NCBI GenBank assembly: GCA_903927025.1
Contig: CAIYLG010000021.1
Coordinates: 62,001 to 126,000 of the forward strand
Length of the DNA: 64,000 nucleotides
Source: an uncultured Armatimonadota bacterium
Lineage (GTDB): Bacteria > Armatimonadota > Fimbriimonadia > Fimbriimonadales > Fimbriimonadaceae
Direction of reading: 5' to 3'
The translations under genes and the position numbers were made by a program. Shown one piece after another: positions 9,196 through 16,937 of this stretch (position 1 is its first letter; each line of letters opens with the position of its first letter). The notes below the pieces were generated by a model, which saw only the letters and a program-made list of their open reading frames with translations, ran no database searches and had not been told where the DNA came from.

Positions 9196-10587
9196 ATGGA
9201 TCTTCCCACGGTGTTTCCAAATTCGAAACACAGAATGTCATTCGATCTTCATCTCAAGGAGCAGAAGGCTCTTGCCTTGTATTGCCTGAAATGGTGTGCG
9301 CTCGGAACATGGGTTGGTGTCCTTTCCGGAACTGCCTCCGCAGCGTTTTTGGCCGCACTTGGATGGGCGACGAACACTCGAGTTCAACATCCGTTGTTGC
9401 TGTGGGGCCTGCCCCTTGCCGGAGCAGCAACGGGATGGGTCTACAGTCGATATGGAAAGTCGGTAGAGGGTGGGAACAACCTTGTGCTCGACACGATCCA
9501 CGACCCCAAGCAGGCTATTCCTTTCCGGATGGCCCCGCTGATTCTCATTTCCACCGTGGCCACCCACCTCTTCGGAGGTTCGGCAGGACGAGAGGGAACC
9601 GCCGTTCAGATGGGTGGAACCTTGGCAACGGCCTCAGTCGGTCCGCTCAGGCTCTCCCGCCTAGATCACCGAGTTCTGATCATGGCAGGGGTAGCGGGCG
9701 GGTTTGGAAGCGTCTTTGGGACACCGATCGCCGGAATGGTCTTTGGGATGGAGGTTCTTGCCGTCGGCAGAATGCAGTACGACGGACTGCTTCCGTGCCT
9801 CGTTGCCAGCTTTGTTGGAGATTTGGTCTGCCGTAAATTGGGCATTCAGCATCATCTGTACAGTGTCTCCACGGTTCCTGACCTCGAAAGCATAACGCTT
9901 CCCCTCGTCGTGCTGGCCGGTGTCTTCTTTGCGCTCGCAAGCCAGATGTTTATCGAGGCGACTGCCTATGTCCACCGCACGGTCAATAAGTGGATTCCAA
10001 TGCCATGGTTGAGAACCGCGGCCGGCGGCTTGGCGGTAGCCCTGCTCGGCACCATCTTGGGCAGCGAATATCTTGGCCTTTCGCTTCCCCTCATTGAGCG
10101 CAGCTTTGATGTGCAGAGCCAGGCACCATGGGTCTTCGCAGTCAAAATACTGCTGACCGCAATCACCCTTGGATGTGGCTTCAAGGGAGGCGAGGTGACG
10201 CCGCTCTTCTGCATAGGGGCGACATTAGGGTCGGCCTTTGCCGGAATCACTCACCAGCCGACCTCATTCTTTGCCGGATTAGGGTTTGTCGCAGTTTTCG
10301 CCGGTGCCGCCAATACCCCGCTGGCGTGCGCAATTATGGGAATTGAACTGTTCGGGGCGAAGATGGCTGTACCGCTAGCCATCACATGTTCGATTAGCTA
10401 CATCCTTTCCGGACACCGAGGGATCTACCTTTCCCAGAGAATTTCGACGCGAAAGGGAGAATCCGCAGATGGCGAAAAAATGCAAACTTTAAGGCAAAAC
10501 AGGACTGGAATTGTTGCCTCAGAAAACGTCGTACTAGAAGTTGGGGGATTTGTTATCTCGGAGGACCCTTCCGAAGAAAAATCATGA
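9196..10587 (+). CDS. CLC-family fluoride/proton antiporter (CLC-F type)
   Basis: The 463-residue membrane protein has CLC architecture. [14 protein letters not shown] supplies the gating glutamate (E133), [17 protein letters not shown] follows, and [18 protein letters not shown] lies in the second half. The usual chloride-selectivity segment GSGIP is replaced by GGNNLVLD (residues 92-99). From memory of the family, this change marks the CLC-F clade of fluoride exporters that expel F- in exchange for protons. The fluoride riboswitch directly upstream independently supports that function. ATG 9196 is preferred over ATG 9235 because it sits just after the riboswitch-controlled AGGCGGAG. Its last four bases overlap the start of the prepilin-like gene (ATGA). 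Confidence 0.88.
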   Translation: MDLPTVFPNSKHRMSFDLHLKEQKALALYCLKWCALGTWVGVLSGTASAAFLAALGWATNTRVQHPLLLWGLPLAGAATGWVYSRYGKSVEGGNNLVLDTIHDPKQAIPFRMAPLILISTVATHLFGGSAGREGTAVQMGGTLATASVGPLRLSRLDHRVLIMAGVAGGFGSVFGTPIAGMVFGMEVLAVGRMQYDGLLPCLVASFVGDLVCRKLGIQHHLYSVSTVPDLESITLPLVVLAGVFFALASQMFIEATAYVHRTVNKWIPMPWLRTAAGGLAVALLGTILGSEYLGLSLPLIERSFDVQSQAPWVFAVKILLTAITLGCGFKGGEVTPLFCIGATLGSAFAGITHQPTSFFAGLGFVAVFAGAANTPLACAIMGIELFGAKMAVPLAITCSISYILSGHRGIYLSQRISTRKGESADGEKMQTLRQNRTGIVASENVVLEVGGFVISEDPSEEKS

Positions 10588-11276
10588 AACGCGCGTTCAC
10601 GCTAATAGAGTTGCTAGTGGTGATCGCGATCATCGCCATCCTTGCCGCAATTCTGTTTCCAGTATTTACTCAGGCAAAGGAATCCGCTAAGCGAACAGAG
10701 TGTCTCAGCAACTTGCGTCAGATAGGCGTCGGATTGGAGATGTATCTTTCCGATTATGATCAGCGGCTTCCAGATCGAAGAGACCTTAAACAGTCACTTC
10801 CCGGTGGGTGGAAACCATGGTCAACTTGGCCCGTAAGCGACCCCCGTTCAGGTTGGGCGGCGATGCTGATGAATCCGTACCTGAACAACTACGAGATCTG
10901 GACGTGTCCAAGCGTGCGGGGCTCCAGCATTGGCCAGCTGCCGCAGGTTACTGAGGCAATTTCCTCAGATGCCAACGCGCCTGTGGCGCGATATTGGATG
11001 TGGAGATTTGATCAGTTCACGGACCCAGTCCCGTTGGACGATTTATGGGGCAAGACAACCGATCAAAGCGTCACTGATCTTCAAGCCGCCAAAAATCCTC
11101 AGGCGGGCTATCCGACAAGCGATTCTGATGTGGAGATGGCAGTTGACCCCTACTTCCCAACGACTGTTCCTTCACTGGGACAGCTCAAGGGCTTGGCGGT
11201 TCATCGAGGCGGCCGAAACCGCCTGATGCTCGATTGTCATGTTCAGTGGATGAGAGATATTCGATTGAAAGCTTAG
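10584..11276 (+). CDS. Prepilin-type N-terminal methylation domain protein (DUF1559-like pseudopilin)
   Basis: This 230-residue protein has the classic type IV prepilin/type II secretion leader: MKRAF before [21 protein letters not shown], with Glu at mature position 5. After the helix it continues [21 protein letters not shown], a signature common in Armatimonadota and planctomycetal DUF1559 proteins. Near the end it has [17 protein letters not shown], equivalent to the H-X9-DG motif. Such proteins are processed by PilD-like peptidase and sit in the envelope; individual functions are mostly unknown. The ATG overlaps the CLC stop by 4 nt, so translation is probably coupled to a fluoride-controlled message, which is odd for a pseudopilin. 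It is convergent with the next gene, 3 nt away. Confidence 0.85.
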   Translation: MKRAFTLIELLVVIAIIAILAAILFPVFTQAKESAKRTECLSNLRQIGVGLEMYLSDYDQRLPDRRDLKQSLPGGWKPWSTWPVSDPRSGWAAMLMNPYLNNYEIWTCPSVRGSSIGQLPQVTEAISSDANAPVARYWMWRFDQFTDPVPLDDLWGKTTDQSVTDLQAAKNPQAGYPTSDSDVEMAVDPYFPTTVPSLGQLKGLAVHRGGRNRLMLDCHVQWMRDIRLKA

Positions 11277-11279
11277 CTT

Positions 11280-12638
11280 TCAGCGACTGTGCTGCACCCG
11301 CCAAACCGTGCCAGATGCGTCATCGGTGACCATAAGTGCGCCATCACTGGCGACTGCAACTCCAACGGGTCTGCCCCAGACATCCCCTTCTGCCGTCACA
11401 AAGCCGGTCATGAAGTCTTCAAACTCTCCAGTCGGAACACCTCGCTTGGTCGGCACCCGAATGACTTTGTAGCCAACTCTCCTGGCCCGATTCCAAGATC
11501 CGTGCTCAGACGCAAATCCGTCGTTCTTGAATTCCTTCGGGAAGCTGGATCCGTTGTAGAAGGTAATGCAGAGCGAGGCGTAGTGGGACTCTAGAAGAAC
11601 ATCGGGGGTAAGAACCTTGTTCTTGAGTTCAGGATGTTCGCCAGGATGGCGCGGATCTTGGGTGCCTCCCATGTAAAACCAGGGCCAACCGTAGAACCCA
11701 CCCTCTTTAACCCGGGTGATGTAGTCGGGCACCAGATTGTCTCCTAGGGCATCCCTCTCATTCACCGAACACCATAGGTCACCGGTTACGGGGTGAATTG
11801 CCAGACCTACTGCGTTCCGAATTCCGGCGGCGTAGATTCGCTCTTGTGACCCATCTGGATTGAACTCTAGAATATCGGCGCGATGATCCTCTGGAGCATT
11901 TGGATTCTCGTAGTCATTCGTGAAGGAGCCGACAGAAACGTACATTTTCTGTCCGTCGGCTCGGAATCTCAAATCTCGAGTCCAATGTCCGCCGCCGCGA
12001 AGCCGACCTCCGCCTGGAAGTGCCTTAACGACGCTCTGCTGGGCCCCGGAGGCACTAAGATCTCCCTTACGGTATGGGTACCGCACTACGGAGTCCGTGT
12101 TCGCGATGTAGACGAACTCAGGGGAAGGTCCAGGCGGGTAGAACGCGATGCCAAAGGGCTGACGCAGGCCCGAAGCGAAAACCGTGTTGACCTCTGGCCC
12201 ACCCTTAGCACTCCGTCCGCGAAGAACGCGAATTCTTCCCGGCCCGCTTTCAGCAATAAACAGATCACCATTTGGCGCGGTGACGATCTCTCTTGGATTA
12301 TCGAGATCGGTGATGAACTGCTCTACCTTGAACCCGGCAGGCACCTTTGGCCACGCTCCCTCTGGACGAGGAACCAGGTGGGCACCGTTGTCAACGGAAC
12401 GAGTCTGGTAGGGCCGAGGCAAGTCAGCGACAGTTACCCTGCGTCTCACGCCGGGAGCGTCGGATGTCCAGTCTCCCAGAGCAGATTGACCGGTAAGGGT
12501 TTGGTGTCCCTGACTCGAAGACTTGTCAGGTTCGCTTCGATTGAGAAGGGACGAAGCACAGGCGGCTGTTGTGAGAAGCACGGAGGCTCCAAGGATCTGT
12601 ATGGCAAGCCTGGTAGAAGTAGATCTCATTATTTTCAT
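11280..12638 (-). CDS. Glucose/sorbosone dehydrogenase-like (PQQ-type beta-propeller) lipoprotein
   Basis: The N-terminus resembles a lipoprotein signal (AIQILGASVLLTTAAC, with the Cys as lipidation site). The body has a six-bladed propeller of the soluble quinoprotein glucose/sorbosone dehydrogenase family: PAGFKVEQFITDLDNPREIVTAPNGDLFIAESGPGRIRVL, GLRQPFGIAFYP, GIRNAVGLAIHPVTGDLW, GGFYGWPWFYMGG and GSWNRARRVGYKVIRVP. Family members oxidise sugars with PQQ in the periplasm, though many homologues are uncharacterised. I use ATG 12638, which gives a compact signal peptide; the same frame is open to ATG 12662. Neither start has a clear Shine-Dalgarno. It diverges from the broken amidohydrolase at 12744. 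Confidence 0.8.
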   Translation of the reverse strand: MKIMRSTSTRLAIQILGASVLLTTAACASSLLNRSEPDKSSSQGHQTLTGQSALGDWTSDAPGVRRRVTVADLPRPYQTRSVDNGAHLVPRPEGAWPKVPAGFKVEQFITDLDNPREIVTAPNGDLFIAESGPGRIRVLRGRSAKGGPEVNTVFASGLRQPFGIAFYPPGPSPEFVYIANTDSVVRYPYRKGDLSASGAQQSVVKALPGGGRLRGGGHWTRDLRFRADGQKMYVSVGSFTNDYENPNAPEDHRADILEFNPDGSQERIYAAGIRNAVGLAIHPVTGDLWCSVNERDALGDNLVPDYITRVKEGGFYGWPWFYMGGTQDPRHPGEHPELKNKVLTPDVLLESHYASLCITFYNGSSFPKEFKNDGFASEHGSWNRARRVGYKVIRVPTKRGVPTGEFEDFMTGFVTAEGDVWGRPVGVAVASDGALMVTDDASGTVWRVQHSR

Positions 12639-12743
12639 GGGTTCGGGGAAATGGACACCCATAAGAATACGGGACTAGGTCGCGATATTTCGTCTGAGAG
12701 AGTGTGCGAACGAACCGAACTCACTTTCATCCGTCGAAATGGC

Positions 12744-13715
12744 ATGAAGCTGATCACATTAGAGGAGCACTTCACAACCCAAGAATTCGAGGATGCGTTG
12801 GGCCCGGCCGCACGGTTGGTCGTCCGAAAGGGCGATATCAGGGAGCGACTCCTCGACCTAGGACCGAGCCGAGTCCGCATGATGGACGAGGCAGGAATCG
12901 GATATCAAATCCTCTCCTTCACCGGTTTCGGTCTTTACTCAATGCCGTCCGACATCGCCGGGCATTTGGCGAGGGACGCCAATATTCAATCAAGCGAAGC
13001 GATGAAGCGGTGGCCGGATCGATTCGGAGCGTTTGCGTCTCTCCCGATGCAGAAGCCAGACGCCGCCGCTGAGGAGCTGGAATACTGCGTCAATCACCTT
13101 GGATTCGCCGGAGCAACGATTGATGGCAACATTGGCGGGCGATTTCTTGACGATCCCATCTTCACACCGGTCTTTGAGGCCGCCACTCAACTTGATGTGC
13201 CGATCCACCTGCATCCCGCCCCACCGCCTGCTGCAGTCAGGAGGGCATATACCGATGACATTGCTCCGCCACTCAATTATCTGCTGAGCACTTCCGCTTG
13301 GGGATGGCACGCAGAAGCTGGCATGCATGCGCTGCGAATGATGATCGGAGGAGTTTTCGATCGATTTCCAACCCTCAAGATCATTCTTGGACACCTGGGC
13401 GAGAACTTGCCGTACTCAATTGTTCGAGCCGATACCGTGCTCAGGAAAGGTGGTCTTGTGCTTACACGATCCCCCCTGACGGTTTTGCAGGAAAACTTTT
13501 AGATCACCACTAGCGGCTACTTCTCAATGGCACCACTCAAATGCGCCGTCGAAGTCATGGGAATCGACCGCGTGATGCTCTCTGTAGACTTTCCGTTTTG
13601 TGAACTGGAATCCGGACAGCAGTGGGTGGAAAGCGCACGGACCTCGTTCAGTGAGGAGCAAATCGAGATGATGACATCGGGCAACGCCACCCGGCTGCTT
13701 CGCCTCGAATTTTAG
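12744..13715 (+). pseudogene. ACMSD-type amidohydrolase interrupted by one in-frame TAG
   Basis: From ATG 12744 the frame encodes an amidohydrolase_2 protein of the ACMSD/2,3-dihydroxybenzoate decarboxylase group: MKLITLEEHF, DVPIHLHP with metal-binding His, and KIILGHLGENLPY. It stops at TAG 13500-13502. Without any frame change the homology continues as ITTSGYFSMAPLKCAVEVMG and DRVMLSVDFPF, carrying the conserved metal-ligand Asp, to the natural stop at 13713-13715. The reconstructed protein is 323 codons, normal for the family. The interrupted position (ENF-stop-ITTSG) is usually an aromatic residue, so one base change from a Tyr codon explains it. The truncated 252-residue product would lack the catalytic Asp. 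A sequencing error, recent nonsense mutation or readthrough are all possible. Confidence 0.8.
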
Positions 13716-13730
13716 TCCGAGCCCCAACTC

Positions 13731-13988
13731 TCAGCCGTTGAGGCGCAGGCCACCTGATCGAACGATAGCCGCAAGCGCATCACGGTCCAATTTGCCGACC
13801 ATTGTGTCGATTGCTTCCGGACGGTTGGTCACCTGCGCCGTAAATCCGTGGTCATCCAAAGAAAGTAGGCGACCGCCCGCAATCGAGACAATTTCGGCGG
13901 CATGGTCTTGGGCGTCACCGGAGGCTCGCACCGTTACTAGAGCGAGTTCGATAACAGTTTTGTCTGAGGCTGATTGAATTGAATTCAT
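13731..13988 (-). CDS. Standalone acetolactate synthase small-subunit C-terminal domain protein
   Basis: This 85-residue protein starts at ATG 13988. Its sequence ELALVTVRASGD, AAEIVSIAGGRLLSLDDHGF, TAQVTNRPEAIDTMVGKL and AIVRSGGLRL follows the pattern of the C-terminal domain of IlvN/IlvH, the acetolactate synthase regulatory subunit (ELALVKV..., ...IVDVSPDSLTIEVTG..., ...VRTG). The usual N-terminal ACT domain is missing and no catalytic ilvB gene is nearby. It is the only gene behind the leader peptide and terminator at 14001-14128, so its expression is probably set by attenuation. It may be a small regulatory protein that binds an amino acid or an enzyme; the target is unknown. It is convergent with the amidohydrolase, 15 nt away. 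Confidence 0.75.
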   Translation of the reverse strand: MNSIQSASDKTVIELALVTVRASGDAQDHAAEIVSIAGGRLLSLDDHGFTAQVTNRPEAIDTMVGKLDRDALAAIVRSGGLRLNG

Positions 13989-14000
13989 GACTTTTCTTGG

Positions 14001-14041
14001 AAAAAGAAAAGGGCTCTCCCGGTCGTCGGGAGAGCCCTTTT
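14001..14041 (-). terminator. Perfect Rho-independent terminator inside the 5' leader (attenuator)
   Basis: A 15-bp perfect stem (14007-14021 with 14027-14041, 5-nt loop) reads AAAAGGGCTCTCCCG on the minus strand. It is followed by TTTTCTTTTT. The T-tract lies on the minus-strand 3' side, so it terminates transcription toward the 85-residue gene that starts only 12 nt later. It therefore acts as an attenuator and not as the end of an upstream gene. Confidence 0.85.
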
Positions 14042-14065
14042 GGAAGGCGAAAGTGGTTCCCGGCG

Positions 14066-14128
14066 TTAGGTTGGGGGCGTAAACGACCACCAAAAACCCG
14101 CAAAAAATCCCAGATAGCCTGATGCCAT
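14066..14128 (-). CDS. Aromatic-rich leader peptide (20 aa) of an attenuator
   Basis: ATG 14128 opens a 20-codon frame ending in TAA (14066-14068). The core reads GYLGFFAGFWWSF: four Phe, two tandem Trp and one Tyr, so seven of 20 residues are aromatic. It begins about 28 nt after the predicted start site of the TATACT promoter and ends 24 nt before the terminator stem. The composition resembles trp and phe operon leader peptides, where scarcity of the charged tRNA stalls the ribosome. The Trp-codon stretch (GGTGGT on the minus strand) can pair with ACCAC (14053-14057). The adjoining CGGGA (14058-14062) can pair with TCCCG in the terminator's 5' arm (14027-14031), the usual 1:2 versus 2:3 arrangement. 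The stems are short. No strong ribosome site is visible. Confidence 0.65.
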   Translation of the reverse strand: MASGYLGFFAGFWWSFTPPT

Positions 14129-14162
14129 ATGGTTCTTGCGTGAGGCCGCCATTACAGAAGCG

Positions 14163-14168
14163 AGTATA
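14163..14168 (-). promoter_or_regulatory. -10 element for the attenuator unit
   Basis: TATACT on the minus strand, five of six matches to TATAAT, is placed so that transcription begins near 14156, about 28 nt before the leader ATG. No good -35 hexamer is seen 17 nt upstream. Confidence 0.5.
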
Positions 14169-14210
14169 GCACGACGGTTCGGCACCGCTGATCCTCATTG
14201 GAGGCCGCAC

Positions 14211-14525
14211 CAGCGAATATGACCGACAAACATTAGGAATGTGAATTCGCTGAATTCAAAAGGGGACCCGCGAACCTATCCGATGGCTTTCTGAGTCCTT
14301 ATCCACTGGATTCGGAATAAGAGAGCAGGCTCGCTTTAAGACTGCTAGTAAGCACCGAGGCCAGGTAGACCCCCCGAAATACGGGGATCGACCTGTTTTC
14401 AGCTGAATTGCAGCCTGGAAGTCGGACTCATCGCGCATCTCTCAAGCTCAAAGTAATAGAATAGATCGTTTGAATTCCGGTTGCCGATCCGCGGTAGCAA
14501 GGAATTCCATTTAAGGTGTCCACGA
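14211..14525. other. Intergenic region upstream of the S53 peptidases
   Basis: This gap separates the minus-strand attenuator promoter from the plus-strand peptidase start at 14526. No coding frame is convincing. It holds the hairpin at 14363-14394 and a ribosome site (AAGGTGT, about 6 nt before ATG 14526). The promoter of the peptidase gene must lie here, but I cannot fix it. Confidence 0.5.
14363..14394 (+). promoter_or_regulatory. Structured hairpin in the upstream region of the S53 peptidase
   Basis: AGGT (14363-14366) pairs with ACCT (14391-14394), GA (14368-14369) with TC (14388-14389), and CCCCG (14372-14376) with CGGGG (14382-14386) around an AAATA loop. GTTTTC follows, so it could be a weak terminator. 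No gene ends upstream on this strand, so a 5'-UTR regulatory structure for the peptidase gene is as likely. Confidence 0.35.
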
Positions 14526-16751
14526 ATGTCGCAATTCTGGTTGAAAAAAGATTTGAAAGCCTTCCGAGGCAAGCAGGCTGCAATGGCAGCTGTCATGCCG
14601 GCCGCACTCGCTCTTTCGGGCGTTGCAGGAGCTCAGACAAGCGTCCCGCTTGTTCAGCTGCCCATCTCCGTCCCCTCAGCACTACAGCAGTCCATGCTGG
14701 TCTCGCACAAGGCATCCGCTGATGTCATCCACGTTGCGATATGTATGCCACCGTCCAATCCAAAGGCGCTTCAGTCCTTTGTTGACGACGTCAGCAATCC
14801 AAAGAGTGCGAACTACCATAAGTGGGCCACTCCCACTCAGCTTGGGCAGCGTTTCGGCCAGCCACAGGCAACGGTTCAAAACATTGTCAACTACTTGAAG
14901 TCGAAGGGCTTCAATGTAACGCTGGTTGGCGACAGCCGAATTACGATCTTGGCGGACGCGACTGTTGCTCAGGCAGAAAGCGCGTTCAACACGACGATCA
15001 ACAATTACCACGTTCTGGCAGCCAACCCGAATACGAGGAGCGACTTCTACTCCTTTGCCGAACCGATTCAATTCCCCAAGAACCTGGCGCCGGCCGTTCT
15101 TACCATCACGGGACTTGATAACATCGCCAAACCGGTCCCCATGCTCCACAAGGTGGCCAAGGCGAGCGCCCACAAAGGTCGCTTAAACCAGCAGCCATTG
15201 ACCCCGACTCAAACGAGAACGCTTTACGGCGTCGCTCCTCTTTGGAAAGCAGGTTATCAGGGACTGGGGCAGAACATCGGCATCACCAGCTTCGATGGCT
15301 TCAAGCTTTCAAACGTTCCGCTCTACTACAAGCAGTTCAGCCTGCCCACACCGTCAGGTGGAGTGGGCTCCAACATCACGGTTGTCACCGTCGACGGCGG
15401 AAGCATGAACGCAACGCCAGGCGGCGAAGCGGACCTGGACATTCAGATGGTGCTTGGCATGGCTCCTCTCAGCACGTTCCGCGTGTATGACGGTGGCGGT
15501 TCCCTGACAGACGTTCTCACCAAAGAGCAGAACGACAACATCTGCGACATCATCAGCGAGAGCTACGGCTTCTTCCTGGATGCAGGCACTGCGACGGCAT
15601 GCCACAACATTCACCTACTGATGAACGCCCAAGGCATGACCTACAACAAGGCCACCGGAGACAGCGGCACGACTCTTGAGCCGTTCGCCTACGGTGACTA
15701 CGATCCAGAAATCCTGCTCATCGGCGGAACAATCGCAAATACCGACAATAGCGGGAACCGGACCTCAGAAGTTGCCTGGCAGGGTGGCGGCGGCGGATGG
15801 GCCACAGAAAGCGTTCCTTTCAATACGCTTCCAACTTGGCTCAAGGGCAAGGGAGTTCCAACAACGATCAACTTCCGACTGGTTCCCGATCTGGCACTCA
15901 ACGCTGCCGGAGACTCAACCGGTGCCTACCAGTTCTATTTCAACGGTGCCCTGGAATTCGGCTATGACGGAACGAGCTTTGCCTCACCGGTATTCGCCGG
16001 CGGTTTCGGAATCATGCTACAGGACGTCAAGGCACTGGGCGGATCTGCTCGATTGGGCCGAGTCCAGGACGCTATCTATCTGCAGAACGGACGATCCGAT
16101 GTGTGGACGGACGTGACCTCTGGCTTCAACGGGGTTCTTCCCAACGGAAGTCTCTCGCAGGCAACTCCATTCTGGGACTTCACCACTGGCTGGGGAGCGA
16201 TCAACTTCCAGAAGTATGCACAGGCAATTGCGGTCACTGCCCTGACCGTGTATCCGACAACCTCAGTGAGCGCGTACGACAATGTTGGACTCTCTCCTGC
16301 AGTCATTGAAGGAACCTCCGCAAGCGGTTCCGTCTCCTATCTGAGTGCGATTGATGGCCTCGGATATGCGCTGACCGCAGTGAAAGAGCCTCTCCTCGGA
16401 AAGGTTGCAACGGTTCAGGCAACCTTTGCCACCAATCTGGTGCCGGCCAAGGCATCTGCCCTCTCCCTCACGTTTGCGGGATCGGCAGCCGCTGCCTCTA
16501 CGGTTTCGGTCTATCTGCTCAACCAGAGCACCGGAAAGTACACGCTGATGAAGAGCTATCCAGGCTCGGCTATTTCAGCTGCGACCACCGTGGTGGTTCC
16601 AACGGGATCGCTCACCAGCTACATCAACTCAGCAGGCACCGTCCAGGCACTGATTCGGTACCTTGTTCCGAATAGCCGACTGCCACAGGTCAACAACTAT
16701 CAGTTCTTCCTCGATGAGCTTTACGTCTCCGGCGCACAGTTCATTCAGTAA
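14526..16751 (+). CDS. S53 (sedolisin/kumamolisin-type) serine-carboxyl peptidase, copy 1
   Basis: The product is 741 residues from ATG 14526, chosen for the AAGG ribosome site and the signal peptide that follows (AAVMPAALALSGVAGAQT). Residues 45-200 are the pro-kumamolisin activation domain (HKWATPTQLGQRFG, VTLVGDSRITILADATVAQAESAFNTTI). The catalytic domain has the sedolisin Glu-Asp pair in PGGEADLDIQM (E301, D305) and nucleophile Ser in YDGTSFASPVFAG (S484). DFTTGWGAINF is the calcium-site region. A beta-rich C-terminal domain (about 580-741) ends FFLDELYVSGAQFIQ. The secreted acid endopeptidase is expected to self-activate by removing its propeptide. It is a tandem duplicate of the gene at 16938 and has its own terminator. 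Confidence 0.9.
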   Translation: MSQFWLKKDLKAFRGKQAAMAAVMPAALALSGVAGAQTSVPLVQLPISVPSALQQSMLVSHKASADVIHVAICMPPSNPKALQSFVDDVSNPKSANYHKWATPTQLGQRFGQPQATVQNIVNYLKSKGFNVTLVGDSRITILADATVAQAESAFNTTINNYHVLAANPNTRSDFYSFAEPIQFPKNLAPAVLTITGLDNIAKPVPMLHKVAKASAHKGRLNQQPLTPTQTRTLYGVAPLWKAGYQGLGQNIGITSFDGFKLSNVPLYYKQFSLPTPSGGVGSNITVVTVDGGSMNATPGGEADLDIQMVLGMAPLSTFRVYDGGGSLTDVLTKEQNDNICDIISESYGFFLDAGTATACHNIHLLMNAQGMTYNKATGDSGTTLEPFAYGDYDPEILLIGGTIANTDNSGNRTSEVAWQGGGGGWATESVPFNTLPTWLKGKGVPTTINFRLVPDLALNAAGDSTGAYQFYFNGALEFGYDGTSFASPVFAGGFGIMLQDVKALGGSARLGRVQDAIYLQNGRSDVWTDVTSGFNGVLPNGSLSQATPFWDFTTGWGAINFQKYAQAIAVTALTVYPTTSVSAYDNVGLSPAVIEGTSASGSVSYLSAIDGLGYALTAVKEPLLGKVATVQATFATNLVPAKASALSLTFAGSAAAASTVSVYLLNQSTGKYTLMKSYPGSAISAATTVVVPTGSLTSYINSAGTVQALIRYLVPNSRLPQVNNYQFFLDELYVSGAQFIQ

Positions 16752-16770
16752 GCAATCTGACCAAATCTGG

Positions 16771-16808
16771 AGTCCGGCAGCCATTCTGGTTGCCGGACTT
16801 TTTTTGTT
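16771..16808 (+). terminator. Rho-independent terminator after S53 copy 1
   Basis: A perfect 9-bp stem, AGTCCGGCA (16771-16779) with TGCCGGACT (16791-16799), is followed by a run of T's to 16805. CCA/TGG inside the loop extends the pairing. Confidence 0.9.
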
Positions 16809-16937
16809 TGCTCGACTCTCCCAGACGAGGTTGTAGAGATCTTAATTGGCTAAATCGCAGTAGAGGTGTAGAATAAATCGTCCGAGGTCGTTTTCTGGCG
16901 CGCGCATCATCTTGAATGGCGCAAGGGTATTCGAACA

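Noticed and set aside
11883-12743. N-terminal extension of the amidohydrolase frame (open from 11883)
   Set aside because: It lies antisense to the sorbosone-dehydrogenase-like gene and has no family similarity. The homology begins exactly at ATG 12744.
13989-14210. Upstream continuation of the ALS-like frame to 14210
   Set aside because: It reads through the terminator stem and leader region and has no domain similarity; ATG 13988 fits the family.
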